A DNA stretch of 64,000 bases from Streptomyces sp. SJL17-4 (GCF_036826855.1 NZ_CP104578.1:1240001-1304000), one strand, 5' to 3'. Positions 9,726 through 18,643 are shown, counted from the stretch's first letter. Program-made: numbers and translations. Notes: generated from the letters alone by a model not told the origin.

Positions 9726-10931
9726 GTGACCACACCCGGAACGCCTGCCAGTCCAGTGCGCACCAAGGGCGGCGAACTACGGGCCAAGGTGGCCCGCCTG
9801 CTGGCGGACCGGCCGGCGGACAGGCTCACCATCGGGGACATGGCCAGGCAGCTGGGCCACTCCCACGGCGCCGTCCGCAATGCCGCCCTCACCCTGGTGC
9901 GACGCGGCGAGGCCGACCAAGGCGGAACCGGACAACCGGAGTTCCGCGCGAACGCGAAGACCGCCGCAGCCGCGCAGACCGCTGTGATCAGCCCACCGGG
10001 CACCCACTCTCCCCGCGCCCAGGCGGCCACGGCCCGCACGACCATTACCGCAGCAGCCACGCCCAGGCAGACCGGCCCGATCCGCCGCGCGGGGGGCCAG
10101 CTCTACCACCCCCGGGAGCTGGCCGATCTGCCCGACGTCGAGGCGTTGAATCGCTTGCGCGACGCCGACGTGCCGGTGCTGCTCTACGGCCCTCCGGGCA
10201 CCGGCAAGACGTCGTTGGTGGAGGCGGCGTTCCCGGACCTGCTCACCGTCGCCGGTGACGGCGACACCACGGTCGGCGACTTGATCGGCGAGTACACGCA
10301 GGCCGACGCGGGAGGCTACGTCTTCCAGTACGGGCCGCTGGTCACCGCGATGACCGAGGGCCGCGCCCTGCTGATCGACGATGCCACCTTGATCTCGCCG
10401 AAGGTCCTGGCGGCGCTGTATCCGGCGATGGACGGGCGCAGGCAGATCCAGGTCAAGGCCCACACGGGCGAGACCATCAAGGCCGAGCCGGGCTTCTACG
10501 TGGTGGCGGGCCACAATCCCGGCGTCCACGGGGCGGTTTTGACGGAGGCGCTCGCGAGCCGGTTCAGCGTGCAGATCCAGATCGGCACGGACTATGACCT
10601 CGCTCTGGCGCTGAGGATCGATGCCCGGGTGGTCCGGGTCGCCCGGCACCTCGCCCGCCAAGTCGAACTGGGCGAGCTGGGCTGGGCCCCCCAGCTGCGC
10701 GAGCTGCTCAGCTACCAGAAGACCGAGTCCGTTCTCGGTACCAACGCCGCGCTCGCGAACCTGGTCGGTATCGCTCCGCTGGAGGATCGCGACGCCGTCG
10801 CCGCCGCCGTCATCAAGGCTGTCGGCGTCAAGGAGGTCGCTCCCCTCACCCTCGGCAAGCAGCTGTCCGCCTCGGCCCTCCGGAAGCCCCCGGGCATCGC
10901 CGGCTCCGCGCACCGGGGCCGCTCGCGATGA
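9726..10931 (+). CDS. MoxR/AAA_5-type ATPase with N-terminal winged helix
   Basis: A 401-residue ATPase. Residues 15-65 look like a winged helix (LTIGDMARQLGHSHGAVRNA). The AAA module follows a low-complexity linker: Walker A GPPGTGKT at 155-162 and Walker B LLIDDA at about 215-220, where the usual Asp-Glu is Asp-Asp. This fits the MoxR-type ATPases that work with VWA-domain partners as chaperones. The next gene, overlapping by ATGA, encodes exactly such a VWA protein. GTG 9726 follows AAGGAG. The C-terminus ends HRGRSR, the same ending as several small accessory proteins, which is unusual for a MoxR ATPase. Confidence 0.8.
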   Translation: MTTPGTPASPVRTKGGELRAKVARLLADRPADRLTIGDMARQLGHSHGAVRNAALTLVRRGEADQGGTGQPEFRANAKTAAAAQTAVISPPGTHSPRAQAATARTTITAAATPRQTGPIRRAGGQLYHPRELADLPDVEALNRLRDADVPVLLYGPPGTGKTSLVEAAFPDLLTVAGDGDTTVGDLIGEYTQADAGGYVFQYGPLVTAMTEGRALLIDDATLISPKVLAALYPAMDGRRQIQVKAHTGETIKAEPGFYVVAGHNPGVHGAVLTEALASRFSVQIQIGTDYDLALALRIDARVVRVARHLARQVELGELGWAPQLRELLSYQKTESVLGTNAALANLVGIAPLEDRDAVAAAVIKAVGVKEVAPLTLGKQLSASALRKPPGIAGSAHRGRSR

Positions 10932-12727
10932 GCGCCCACCACCACGTCCAGTCCCCCGCCACCACGCCGGACGACGACGCCGACCTCGCGCGATGGGACG
11001 ACGACGGCGCCCCGCCCGCGCAACCCCGTTCCTCCCCGGCCGCGTGGCTGCGCGTGGGAGCCGAACTCGGCGATCGGCTGGTCGCCCTCTCCGGCCGCCA
11101 GGACCTCCTCGTCACCTGTCGCCCCGGCACGCGCAGCGGCGCACCGGCCGCGTTCTTCCCCGCTCTGGGCGAGGTCGAGTTCGACGCCGGCCTGTTCGCC
11201 CCGCTGAAGCCCCACGAGATCCATCCGCGGATCGTGGGCGACGAGGAGCGGTATCCCGCCGCTTGGGGAGTGTTCGTCCACGAGGCCGCGCACGCGGCCC
11301 ACTCCGTCTGGACGGCGCCTGCCGGAGCGGACCCCCGTGTCGTCGAGGCCGCGCTCCTGCTGGAGGAGAGCCGTATCGAAGGCGCACACCTGACCACGCG
11401 GCCCACGGACCGCACGTACCTGCGCACCAGTGCCCGTACCCTGGTCATGCCCGACATCGCTAACCCCACCCTCCAGGGCATCGAGCACGCCGCCGCCGTG
11501 GCGGCCCTGGTCCTCGGCCGCCGTGACGTCGGCATCCTGGACGGCGGCGAGACTCGGGCCGTCGCCGATCTGTGCGAAAAGGTGCTGGGCGCAAACCTGC
11601 TGGCCACCCTCACCAGCATCTGGACCGCAGCCCACCAGTGCGCCGACCACGACGCCACGACCATGCTCGCGCACGCTCAAGAATGGTGCGACGCTCTGGA
11701 CACCGCGGCCCCCGCCCTGCCCGTGCCGGAGAACCTCACCGATCTGCTGTCCGGCGCCGTGGGGGTCGTTATGGACAGCACGGCAGCCACCGACGCCGCC
11801 GACCTCGCGGCACAGGCCGCAGCGACCAACGCCAAGGCCGCGCAGTCCAAGGCACAGGCTCAGGACCGCGCCCAACGTGCCGGCCAGCGACGCAAAGCCG
11901 CCGCCACCGCCAAGTCTGTCTTCAACGCCCGTGGCACCACCGTCGCCCCCGACGGCACACCGGCGCCCCGCAGCAACCCGGTCACCGGCACCCGCAGGCC
12001 CACCGCCGCCGAGCAGAGTGCCGCCGCGCGCCTGAGCCGCGCCCTGCGTGCCACCGCCTACCGCGAGCGGACCGAGGAGCGGACCACCAGCCCCACCCCG
12101 CCCGGCCGCCTCAACATGCGCGCGGCCCTCGCCCGCGACGCTCAGCGCGCGGCCGGGTCGGTCCCCACCGCGGAACCGTTCACCCACACCCGCCGCCGGA
12201 ACTCCGCCACCCCACCGCTGCGCGTGGGTATCGCCGTCGACGTCTCCGGCTCCATGCGTGCCGCCTGCGCGCCCGTCGCGTCCGCCGCCTGGATCGTGGC
12301 ACGCGCAGCAGCCCTCACCGACCCCGACTCCCGTACCGCCACCATCGCCTACGACAGGCACCTGACCGCCTTGACCCGACCCACCCACCGAGCACCAGAG
12401 CGCGTGACGACGTTCGATGCCACCGGCGGCCACCACAACCTCGGCGACGCCATCGACGCACTCGACCACGCCCTCGAACTCAGCCGCCCCGGCGCCGGCC
12501 GCCTCCTCGTGATCGTCACCGACGCCCAGTACCGCAGCGATGAAACCGCTCAAGCCGTCACCCGTGTCAAGCAGCTCACGACCGCCGGCTGCGCCGTACT
12601 CCAGCTCACCCTCACCGCGGGGTCCCGCCACTTGCCGGGGACCACCTTGCTGCACCTGCCCCGGCCCTCCAGCGCTCCCGCCGCCATCGCCACGGCGGCC
12701 ACAGACGCCATCCGCAGGACGCGCTGA
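10928..12727 (+). CDS. VWA-domain protein with HExxH metallopeptidase-like domain
   Basis: A 599-residue partner of the MoxR-type ATPase. The N-terminal third contains HEAAH (118-122) followed by ALLLEESRIE about 25 residues later, as in gluzincin-like predicted metallopeptidases fused to VWA domains (DUF2201-like). A helical, Ala/Gln-rich linker (about 285-400) leads to a VWA domain with the MIDAS motif DVSGS (438-442). The C-terminus ends AIRRTR. MoxR-VWA pairs usually remodel or insert metal into a client; which client is used here is unknown. The gene overlaps its ATPase by 4 bp and is certainly co-expressed with it. Confidence 0.75.
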   Translation: MSAHHHVQSPATTPDDDADLARWDDDGAPPAQPRSSPAAWLRVGAELGDRLVALSGRQDLLVTCRPGTRSGAPAAFFPALGEVEFDAGLFAPLKPHEIHPRIVGDEERYPAAWGVFVHEAAHAAHSVWTAPAGADPRVVEAALLLEESRIEGAHLTTRPTDRTYLRTSARTLVMPDIANPTLQGIEHAAAVAALVLGRRDVGILDGGETRAVADLCEKVLGANLLATLTSIWTAAHQCADHDATTMLAHAQEWCDALDTAAPALPVPENLTDLLSGAVGVVMDSTAATDAADLAAQAAATNAKAAQSKAQAQDRAQRAGQRRKAAATAKSVFNARGTTVAPDGTPAPRSNPVTGTRRPTAAEQSAAARLSRALRATAYRERTEERTTSPTPPGRLNMRAALARDAQRAAGSVPTAEPFTHTRRRNSATPPLRVGIAVDVSGSMRAACAPVASAAWIVARAAALTDPDSRTATIAYDRHLTALTRPTHRAPERVTTFDATGGHHNLGDAIDALDHALELSRPGAGRLLVIVTDAQYRSDETAQAVTRVKQLTTAGCAVLQLTLTAGSRHLPGTTLLHLPRPSSAPAAIATAATDAIRRTR

Positions 12728-12759
12728 GACGACACAGAAGACAGAAAGCAGGAACAACC

Positions 12760-13257
12760 ATGGCAATCAAGACCGTCTGGACCGTCATCCACAGCTGTGG
12801 ACACGAGGTCACCCACAACCTCGCCGACCGGCCAGCCGACCGCCGGGCCGGGTTCGCCCGCTGGCTCGCCGGCCGGGAGTGCACTGACTGCTGGAAGGCC
12901 AGCCGTGCAGCCGACACCGCCGCAAAGGAGCAGTGGCTCGCCGCCCGGCGCGCGGAGGAGCAGGCCGCGGCCAGGGAGTGGGCCGAGCGGTTCGACATGC
13001 CGCCGCTGGAGGGCCCTGAGCGGGCCCTGGACTGGGGCGAGCGCTCCCGATTCCAGCTCGTCACCGCCGCCTACACCGCGCTCGTCACCGAGGGCACTTG
13101 GGAGGAGACGGACTGGGCGGTGCTGGAGGAGAAGATCCGCACGGTGACCCGGACAGGGTGGTGGATCGACCAGCGCGATGCCGACGGCGCCGACCTTCCG
13201 GAGCTTCTCGACGCCGCGACCAGCGCCGACATCGGCACCGAAAACCCCTACCGATGA
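12760..13257 (+). CDS. Small Cys/His protein
   Basis: A 165-residue protein starting at ATG 12760, 33 bp after the VWA gene. Its N-terminus contains HSCGHEV and, 30 residues later, CTDCWK, which together look like a zinc-ribbon. The remainder is helical and Trp-rich (WEETDWAVLEEKIRTVTRTG). I do not know its function. It is probably the last gene of the MoxR-VWA operon because a hairpin terminator follows. Confidence 0.6.
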   Translation: MAIKTVWTVIHSCGHEVTHNLADRPADRRAGFARWLAGRECTDCWKASRAADTAAKEQWLAARRAEEQAAAREWAERFDMPPLEGPERALDWGERSRFQLVTAAYTALVTEGTWEETDWAVLEEKIRTVTRTGWWIDQRDADGADLPELLDAATSADIGTENPYR

Positions 13258-13290
13258 CACCCGGCAGAGGGCCGCGCCGTCGGCGCGAGG

Positions 13291-13307
13291 GCGCATATAT
13301 ATAGCGC
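13291..13307. repeat. AT-rich palindrome
   Basis: GCGC, nine alternating A/T bases, then GCGC. Such an A/T run is rare in this G/C-rich sequence. It lies just before the terminator hairpin and about 90 bp upstream of the next gene, so it could be a promoter element or part of the extended hairpin. Function unknown. Confidence 0.4.
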
Positions 13308-13313
13308 ACAATT

Positions 13314-13338
13314 CCCGGTTAGGCTAACCGGGTTTTTT
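13314..13338 (+). terminator. Rho-independent terminator
   Basis: An 8-bp stem (CCCGGTTA / TAACCGGG) with a GGC loop followed directly by six T. It closes the operon that ends at 13257. The same CCGGTT/AACCGG palindrome recurs at 30690 and 58342 without a T-run (see findings), so the motif may also be a binding site. Confidence 0.75.
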
Positions 13339-13398
13339 CCCGACCATGGAGTCATGCCCCAAGCCGCCACGTGCGGTTTTCTGCGGAAGGACTCTGCC

Positions 13399-13818
13399 AT
13401 GCCCGAACCCACCCGCCCCGCATTCGCCCCCGCCGACACGATCACCGGCAACCGGGACATCACCCACGCCCATTTCGCCCCGGGCGACCAGGTCGTGGTC
13501 ATCAAGGGTGTGGCCGACGGCGAACTGTGGGGAGAGGCGATGACCGTCGTGGCCCCGTCGTGGCACACGCCCACGGGCGAGGACGGGTGGCGGCTGCGCA
13601 ACCCCAACGGCGGCGCGCAGACGTTCGTCACCGGCCACCCCCGCTACCTCGTCCACCTGTCCAAGCGGTGCCCGGACTGTCTGATCTACCTGCGGGCTCT
13701 GGAGGACTACCTGCTGCCGAAGGTGATCGGCGAGGAGCCGGTCGACCTCGGCTGGTACCGGGTCACCGACTTCGGCCAGCTTCTCCACGTCGAGGACGCG
13801 AAGGCGGTCGGCCGGTGA
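13399..13818 (+). CDS. Hypothetical protein upstream of the relaxase-like gene
   Basis: A 139-residue soluble protein that I cannot assign. ATG 13399 follows GGAAGGA by seven bases; the ATG at 13354 has no ribosome-binding site. It contains a beta-rich first half (FAPGDQVVVIKGVADGELWG, DGWRLRNPNGG) and a CPDCLIYL motif (one CxxC). Its stop overlaps the GTG of the relaxase-like gene (GTGA), so the two are probably made together. Confidence 0.6.
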   Translation: MPEPTRPAFAPADTITGNRDITHAHFAPGDQVVVIKGVADGELWGEAMTVVAPSWHTPTGEDGWRLRNPNGGAQTFVTGHPRYLVHLSKRCPDCLIYLRALEDYLLPKVIGEEPVDLGWYRVTDFGQLLHVEDAKAVGR

Positions 13819-14672
13819 TCCCCCGCGTGCACGCACGTGCCGACGACGCCGGGCCCGTACTCTCCGAAGCCCTGGGCCGTTCTCTCTGCGTGAAGGAGAG
13901 GCTCACCGGGGCCACGCTGGTGGCCTGGTGGCCGGGCCTGGAAGCCTATGCGGAACCTGAACCGTCCTACTGGACCCTGCGGGAGTGGGCCGAGCACCTC
14001 GATGAACCCTCGCTCGGACGTCCTGGTGCCGCGAGTGTCGAGGAGGACCGGCGGGCCATCTTCCGCATCGATGTCCGCCTCGCCCCAGGCGACCGGTCGC
14101 TGACGCGGCCGGAGTGGTCGGAGATCGCGCACCGCTTCGCGCGGGCCGCCCGCATCGAGGTGCCGGGCGACGAGCAGGGCTGCCGGTGGATCGCCGTCCA
14201 GGCCCAGCCCGGACGGCTCGACCTGATCGCCAACCTCGTCCGGCGCGACGGCTCTTGGCAACCGCTTCCGTCCGGTCTGCTGGGCGGCCTGGCCCGTGAG
14301 GCCCGGCGGCTCGAGGCCGACCTCGGCCTCATCTCCCCCGGGCGGCCCGCCACGCCAGGCATAACGGTCGCCGCCGAACGGGCGGCCATGCTGCTCACAC
14401 AGGTCGGCGACGAGACCTCCGGCCCGCTCGCCGGCGCCCGCGACGCCATCGAGCACCTTGCCCAGCGGCTCGTCGGGCATCCCCAGGCTCACGTCCGAGA
14501 AGCCGCCCACCGGCTGGAGTGGACGGCCCGCCGCCTGGTCGACCTCCAGCAAGACCTCACCACCACAGCCACCGTACTCAGCCGCCCGTCGGCCGTGCTC
14601 GCTACGGCCCCGGCGCCGGGTGTCCCCGCCCACGCCGCAGCGGCCAGAACGGGAGCGCGGCCCGTAACGTAA
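13815..14672 (+). CDS. Relaxase-like protein lacking the HUH histidines
   Basis: A 285-residue protein whose first 180 residues follow the plan of actinobacterial MobA/VirD2-type relaxases: a start of the type IPRVH, a LVAWWPG segment, FRIDVRLAPGDRSLTRPEWS, then a CRWIAV strand and LIANLVRRDG. In active relaxases the segment between the last two elements carries the metal-binding His-x-His; here it reads QAQPGRLDL and has none. No alternative histidine cluster is visible. The C-terminal 100 residues are a helical bundle like those of neighbouring accessory proteins. It is likely a non-catalytic DNA-binding or relaxosome accessory factor. Family assignment is from memory of conserved motifs. 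Confidence 0.5.
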   Translation: MIPRVHARADDAGPVLSEALGRSLCVKERLTGATLVAWWPGLEAYAEPEPSYWTLREWAEHLDEPSLGRPGAASVEEDRRAIFRIDVRLAPGDRSLTRPEWSEIAHRFARAARIEVPGDEQGCRWIAVQAQPGRLDLIANLVRRDGSWQPLPSGLLGGLAREARRLEADLGLISPGRPATPGITVAAERAAMLLTQVGDETSGPLAGARDAIEHLAQRLVGHPQAHVREAAHRLEWTARRLVDLQQDLTTTATVLSRPSAVLATAPAPGVPAHAAAARTGARPVT

Positions 14673-14685
14673 GGGAAGTACCCGC

Positions 14686-15324
14686 TTGGCGCTCGACGAC
14701 CGCTGCATCGACCTGCGGCGCGATCCGCACTCCGGCGAAGTCCTCGCTCACGGTGGCGACGCGGAAGCCCACGGCATTCTGCAGCGCACCGGCTTCATCC
14801 ACGTGATCCGCCAGGTTGGGAACTTCCACTGGGCTCCCGCCGGTCTCAACCAGGCCGCCGAGGACGCCCTCGCCACTGGTGCGGTGTCCGCTCTCCGCTC
14901 AGCCGGCTACTGGGTGGCCTGCGACGAGCCGTTCGACACCGACCGGCACACCGCCCACCGGCCACCCCTCGGCGCCCAGGTCGCCGCCCTCGCCGACGAC
15001 CTCCGCGAGGCCACGACCACCCAGGACGCAGCCGCGATCCTGACCGAGCTGACCGCCGCCCACGACGGTGTCCTATCAGCACTCGCCCAAGTCCTCGACA
15101 CTGCCGCCGAGTTCCTCGGCACCCTCGACCTGGGCTTCGACCGGCACACGGCAACCGTCGTACGCGGCCTGAACGACCACCACCTCGCGATCGTCGCCAC
15201 CGAAGTCCACCGGCTGCGCGACGAACTCGCCAACCGGCACGAAGCCCACCCCGCGCGCCGGCCCTGCCCGACCAGCACCCTGCCGCCCCGGCCGCCCGCC
15301 CCGGCGCCGCCCCGGCGCCTTTGA
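14686..15324 (+). CDS. GF-motif plus helical accessory protein (TTG start)
   Basis: A 212-residue protein with TTG 14686 eight bases after AAGGGAAG. Residues 1-80 carry the GF-motif module (LQRTGFIHVIRQVGNFHWAP, then RSAGYWVACDEPF). The rest is helical, with LADDLREATTTQDAAAILTE and LRDELANRHEA. The tail is Pro-rich and ends PPRRL. It has the same domain order as the protein at 4570, so the two are probably paralogues. Confidence 0.6.
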   Translation: MALDDRCIDLRRDPHSGEVLAHGGDAEAHGILQRTGFIHVIRQVGNFHWAPAGLNQAAEDALATGAVSALRSAGYWVACDEPFDTDRHTAHRPPLGAQVAALADDLREATTTQDAAAILTELTAAHDGVLSALAQVLDTAAEFLGTLDLGFDRHTATVVRGLNDHHLAIVATEVHRLRDELANRHEAHPARRPCPTSTLPPRPPAPAPPRRL

Positions 15325-15344
15325 CCCACGCACCAAGGACTCCC

Positions 15345-16085
15345 GTGCACGACACCGACCCCCGCGACCTCGAATCCTTCGCCACCATCCTCGCCGGCGA
15401 CCTGCCCGGCCGGTGGACCAGCCAGTACCACCCCGACCACGGCGGCACCGACTACGACCACCTCGCCGCCGAGGTGTGGGACATGGACCAGACCGCACAC
15501 GCCATCGCCACCTACGGCGTCTTCGACTGCGCGGTGCTCACCCGCACCGACGACGGCGCACGCCTCTTCGTCATCGACCACCTCGGCAAGGCCGACGGCT
15601 TCCTCGTCGCCGCCATGTCCCCCGTCGGCCTGCCGGCCGCCGCGTACAGCGGCGTCCGAGAGCCCGACGGACTCGCGGTTCCCGCCGACCCCTTCCACGC
15701 CGCCGAGGCCGTCACGCTCCATCTACTCCCCCGCTACGCCGACGCCGTCGCCCACGCCCGCCGCAACGCCGCCGCCCTCGCCTCGCCCCTGCCCGACCAG
15801 GTCGAACTCACGTGGGCCGACGGAGCTTTGACCACCCCGGTCCCCAACTCGGCCCCGCTCGCCAAGCTGCTCGCCGAGCACGGCTTCCACCACGACACGG
15901 CCCAAGACCTCCTCGTCCTGCCGGGAGACGACACCGCCGTGCAGGCACGGGCCGTCCGGGCCGTCGGCGCACGGCTCGCCGAACTCGGCGTCGGCATCGG
16001 CATGCGCCACCCCTCCCGCCCCGCGCTCGCCGCAGCCGGCCCGCTGCCCGCCCGTACGGCGCCGTCCGCCGCCCGCAGCCGGTGA
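15345..16085 (+). CDS. LPGxWT-motif accessory protein, paralogue 3
   Basis: A 246-residue paralogue of the proteins at 1565 and 5713: LPGRWTSQYHPDHGG, AVLTRTDDGARLFVIDHLG, LLPRYADAV. GTG 15345 lies six bases after AAGGA and is preferred to TTG 15321, which overlaps the previous stop but has no ribosome-binding site. The C-terminus is a Pro/Ala/Arg tail ending SAARSR. This copy is the best preserved of the three and shows how the copy at 1565 probably ended before its frameshift. Confidence 0.65.
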   Translation: MHDTDPRDLESFATILAGDLPGRWTSQYHPDHGGTDYDHLAAEVWDMDQTAHAIATYGVFDCAVLTRTDDGARLFVIDHLGKADGFLVAAMSPVGLPAAAYSGVREPDGLAVPADPFHAAEAVTLHLLPRYADAVAHARRNAAALASPLPDQVELTWADGALTTPVPNSAPLAKLLAEHGFHHDTAQDLLVLPGDDTAVQARAVRAVGARLAELGVGIGMRHPSRPALAAAGPLPARTAPSAARSR

Positions 16086-16116
16086 CCGCCGCCGCCACTT
16101 TTCCCCGGAGTACGCC

Positions 16117-16515
16117 TTGAACCTCGCCGACGAGAACGGCACCGACGTCGAGATCTACCGCAAGACCGGCCACCTGGACCGGCTCCACATCGTCAGCCGG
16201 ACCGGCGCCCCCGAAGAACTCCTCGCCCTGCTCGACGCCGCCGGACTGGAGCGCCGGTCCGAGACGACCGACGGCCCCGTCTACACCTGGCACGAGACTC
16301 CCGAGGGGCTCAGTCAGCAGGCACAGCGTCAGCTCGTCTCACGGGAGATCCTCCCGCTCCTGATCGCCGGGTACGACGTCAACATCGACCCCGACGAACT
16401 CGACGTCACCGCCTGGGCCCAGGCCATGCAGGCTCACCGCGCCGACCGGGGCAGGTCCGGCACCTACCAACCCGCTCCGCCACCGGCAACCGACCCGCCC
16501 CGCCACCGGCGCTGA
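16117..16515 (+). CDS. GF-motif-like accessory protein (TTG start)
   Basis: A 132-residue protein beginning at TTG 16117, six bases after CCCGGAG. The pattern LLALLDAAGLERRSET, then YTWHETPEG, then LLIAGYDVNIDPDELD is the GF-motif module again. The tail is Pro-rich and ends DPPRHRR. Unknown function. Confidence 0.6.
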   Translation: MNLADENGTDVEIYRKTGHLDRLHIVSRTGAPEELLALLDAAGLERRSETTDGPVYTWHETPEGLSQQAQRQLVSREILPLLIAGYDVNIDPDELDVTAWAQAMQAHRADRGRSGTYQPAPPPATDPPRHRR

Positions 16516-16567
16516 CCCCCGCCCCCGCCCCGGGACCTGCTCCCCACCACCCGCTTGGAGGCCCACG

Positions 16568-16972
16568 CTGAACGACCGCCCTACCCCGACCGCCTACGGC
16601 GCCTACCACGCCCGCGACATCGCCACCCGCCTCGCCCTGCTCAACCAGTACCTGACCCAGGACGGGCTCACGAAGCCCGACACCGTCCAGGTACTGCAGC
16701 ACACCTTCGCCCCCGAAGACGGCGTCCTCGCCCAGTTCACCGCCCTCGTCACGACCGCGAGCCGCTTCACCCAGGACCAGGCCACGCGCGGGCACCTGCC
16801 GCCCGAGGTGTGGCTCGCCCTCGGCCGCGCCGCCAACGAACTCCACGACATCGGTCTCCGCCTCGAAGAACACCTCGACACCCTCAGCGCCTCCACAGAC
16901 CGCAGCCCTTCCGCCGCTGAAGCCGCCAAGCCCCCGGCGCCGGCGCCGCTCGTCGTACGGAGGCACCGATGA
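16568..16972 (+). CDS. Small helical accessory protein (CTG start)
   Basis: A 134-residue reading frame with no early ATG, GTG or TTG; CTG 16568 lies six bases after TTGGAGG (16555-16561). The protein is a four-helix-like bundle (IATRLALLNQYLTQDGLTKP, FTALVTTASRFTQDQAT, ALGRAANELHDIGLRLEEHL) with a Pro/Ala tail ending VVRRHR. Its stop overlaps the ATG of the following DUF317 gene, and it fills a gap that would otherwise be 450 bp without a gene. Third-position G/C bias supports coding. Confidence 0.6.
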   Translation: MNDRPTPTAYGAYHARDIATRLALLNQYLTQDGLTKPDTVQVLQHTFAPEDGVLAQFTALVTTASRFTQDQATRGHLPPEVWLALGRAANELHDIGLRLEEHLDTLSASTDRSPSAAEAAKPPAPAPLVVRRHR

Positions 16973-17784
16973 CCCGCACACAGCACCCGACCTGGGGTGG
17001 CGGGGACCTGGCCGAACAGCACTACCTCGTCGAGCCCCGGCACCTGGCCGGCGGCGGAGACATCCGGCACGTGACCGAGTTCCTGCGCGCCTCCGGCTGG
17101 ACAGACCGCTCGACCACCGGCGGGCCACTCGTCTTCGACCGCTCCGACCGTCTGGTCCGCATCGTCTACGACCCGAACGCTCAGCCGGGCGGCTGGCAGA
17201 TCCAGGGGCAGGCGACCGCCGCCGAGCCCGGATGGCAGGTCACCTTCACCCGGCAGACTCCCGTGGAGATCGTCGCGGGTTTCACCGACGCCCTCACGCG
17301 CGAGCGCTCCGCCCACGCCCCCAACCCCTGGGCCCCGCTCCAGCAGCAGCACTGGGAGACCGAACGCGCCCAGCACTTCACCGCCGTCAGCCCCGACCAC
17401 AACGCGTGGCTGCAGTACCACCAGAGCGGCCCCGGCCAGGCCCACTGGTGGGCCGGAGCACGGACAGAGCACGGCCGGACCTGGGACGCCGTCTTCTCGG
17501 TCACAACCCCCATGCACCTGATCGAGCACTTCTCCGCGGCGCTCGCCGACCCGCAGCCGGTCATGCGTCCGCGCGGTCACGTACCGCCCTCGAAGTGGGT
17601 CCGCACGACGTCGGTGTCGGTTTGGCCCTCGGAGCTCGGCACCTGGCAGCAGGCCCGCATCACCGCCGCGCGCGCAGCCACCTGGGCCCGCCACTCCTGG
17701 GCCTCCGCACGGCCCCGCACCCGCAAGCCGGCCGCCGCTGCCCGCCCGTACGCCACGGCCGGCGGCGCCCGCGCCCGCCGGTAA
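16969..17784 (+). CDS. DUF317-family protein 1
   Basis: A 271-residue protein with two DUF317-type repeats. The first is LVEPRHLAGGGDIRHVTEFL, GWQVTFTRQTPVEIVAGFTD; the second is FTAVSPDHNAWLQYHQSG, WDAVFSVTTPMHLIEHF. DUF317 is a domain of unknown function found almost only in Streptomyces, commonly in multiple copies on mobile elements. ATG 16969 overlaps the stop of the preceding gene. The tail is Ala/Arg-rich and ends GGARARR. Confidence 0.75.
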   Translation: MTRTQHPTWGGGDLAEQHYLVEPRHLAGGGDIRHVTEFLRASGWTDRSTTGGPLVFDRSDRLVRIVYDPNAQPGGWQIQGQATAAEPGWQVTFTRQTPVEIVAGFTDALTRERSAHAPNPWAPLQQQHWETERAQHFTAVSPDHNAWLQYHQSGPGQAHWWAGARTEHGRTWDAVFSVTTPMHLIEHFSAALADPQPVMRPRGHVPPSKWVRTTSVSVWPSELGTWQQARITAARAATWARHSWASARPRTRKPAAAARPYATAGGARARR

Positions 17785-17808
17785 CCCGCCCCGTGAAGGA
17801 GGAACACC

Positions 17809-18615
17809 CTGGTCACCGAGCGCCAGCTCCGGGCCTTCGCCCAGGACCACTACCGGTACGGGTCCGCCGTCAGCCCCCGCTATCTGGCCGGGCCCGGCGA
17901 CCCGAGGCACGTCACCCACGCCCTGCACGCCGCCGGCTGGAAGGCCGACTCGGACCCGCTCCACCCCACGGTCGTCATGACCAGCCCCGACCACTCTCAC
18001 TGGCTCACGCTCGACCCCGGCTCCCGGAGGACCTGCTGGAACATCTCCGGTCGCGGGAAGCCCAGCTGGTCGATCTGGTTCAGCGGCAGCGCGCCGGTAG
18101 AGATCGTGGCCGCTGTCACCGACGCCCTCGTCCGGCCCGTCCCCCAGGAGAATGCCCCAACGATCGTCGGTCTCCTCACCGACGCGCACTGGCAGCACAC
18201 CCCGGACAAGTCCGGCGACGAACACCTGCTGTCTCCGGACGGCACCATCGTCGTCAACCTTCGCCTCTCTGACGTATCCGCCCTGCACTACTGGTCCATC
18301 GACGTCGCCGGTCACCACGATCAGTACGGTCCGCAGCAACGGCTTTGGAGAGCGAGCCTCGACGGGGACACTCCCACGCATCTCCTGGCAGCCTTCGCCG
18401 GCGCGCTGATCGACCCTGCCCCCGTGCTGCGCACCCGCTTCGACGTCCCAAGCAACCAACACCTGGACGTGGGCGCCGAGTTCGAAATCCACGACCAGGC
18501 CGTCGCCGCGCACACCAAACGCCTGGCCGACGCCCGACGCCACCGCCCCAAGAAACCTCCGAGCACAGCCAGTCCGGCCCCCAGCGCCATCGCCGGGCCC
18601 GCCCACATCCGCTGA
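17809..18615 (+). CDS. DUF317-family protein 2 (CTG start)
   Basis: A 268-residue DUF317 protein (VSPRYLAGPGDPRHVTHALH, WFSGSAPVEIVAAVTDAL, then a second repeat). This gene gives decisive evidence for a near-cognate start: an in-frame TGA lies at 17794-17796, the DUF317 domain begins about 20 codons later, and the first ATG (17977) is inside it. Between them there is no ATG, GTG or TTG. CTG 17809 stands five bases after GAAGGAGGA. The C-terminus ends SAIAGPAHIR after a Pro/Ser/Ala-rich linker. Confidence 0.75.
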   Translation: MVTERQLRAFAQDHYRYGSAVSPRYLAGPGDPRHVTHALHAAGWKADSDPLHPTVVMTSPDHSHWLTLDPGSRRTCWNISGRGKPSWSIWFSGSAPVEIVAAVTDALVRPVPQENAPTIVGLLTDAHWQHTPDKSGDEHLLSPDGTIVVNLRLSDVSALHYWSIDVAGHHDQYGPQQRLWRASLDGDTPTHLLAAFAGALIDPAPVLRTRFDVPSNQHLDVGAEFEIHDQAVAAHTKRLADARRHRPKKPPSTASPAPSAIAGPAHIR

Positions 18616-18643
18616 CCACCGTCACGTGACGCAAGGAACCGCC

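Noticed and set aside
10712..12766. Very long leftward frame opposite the ATPase and VWA genes
   Set aside because: It is an antisense mirror of G/C-rich coding DNA: Gly/Arg-rich, no ribosome-binding site, and the sense strand has clear domains. The same applies to long antisense frames at 7521-8942, 16603-18606, 45849-47939 and 48119-49561.
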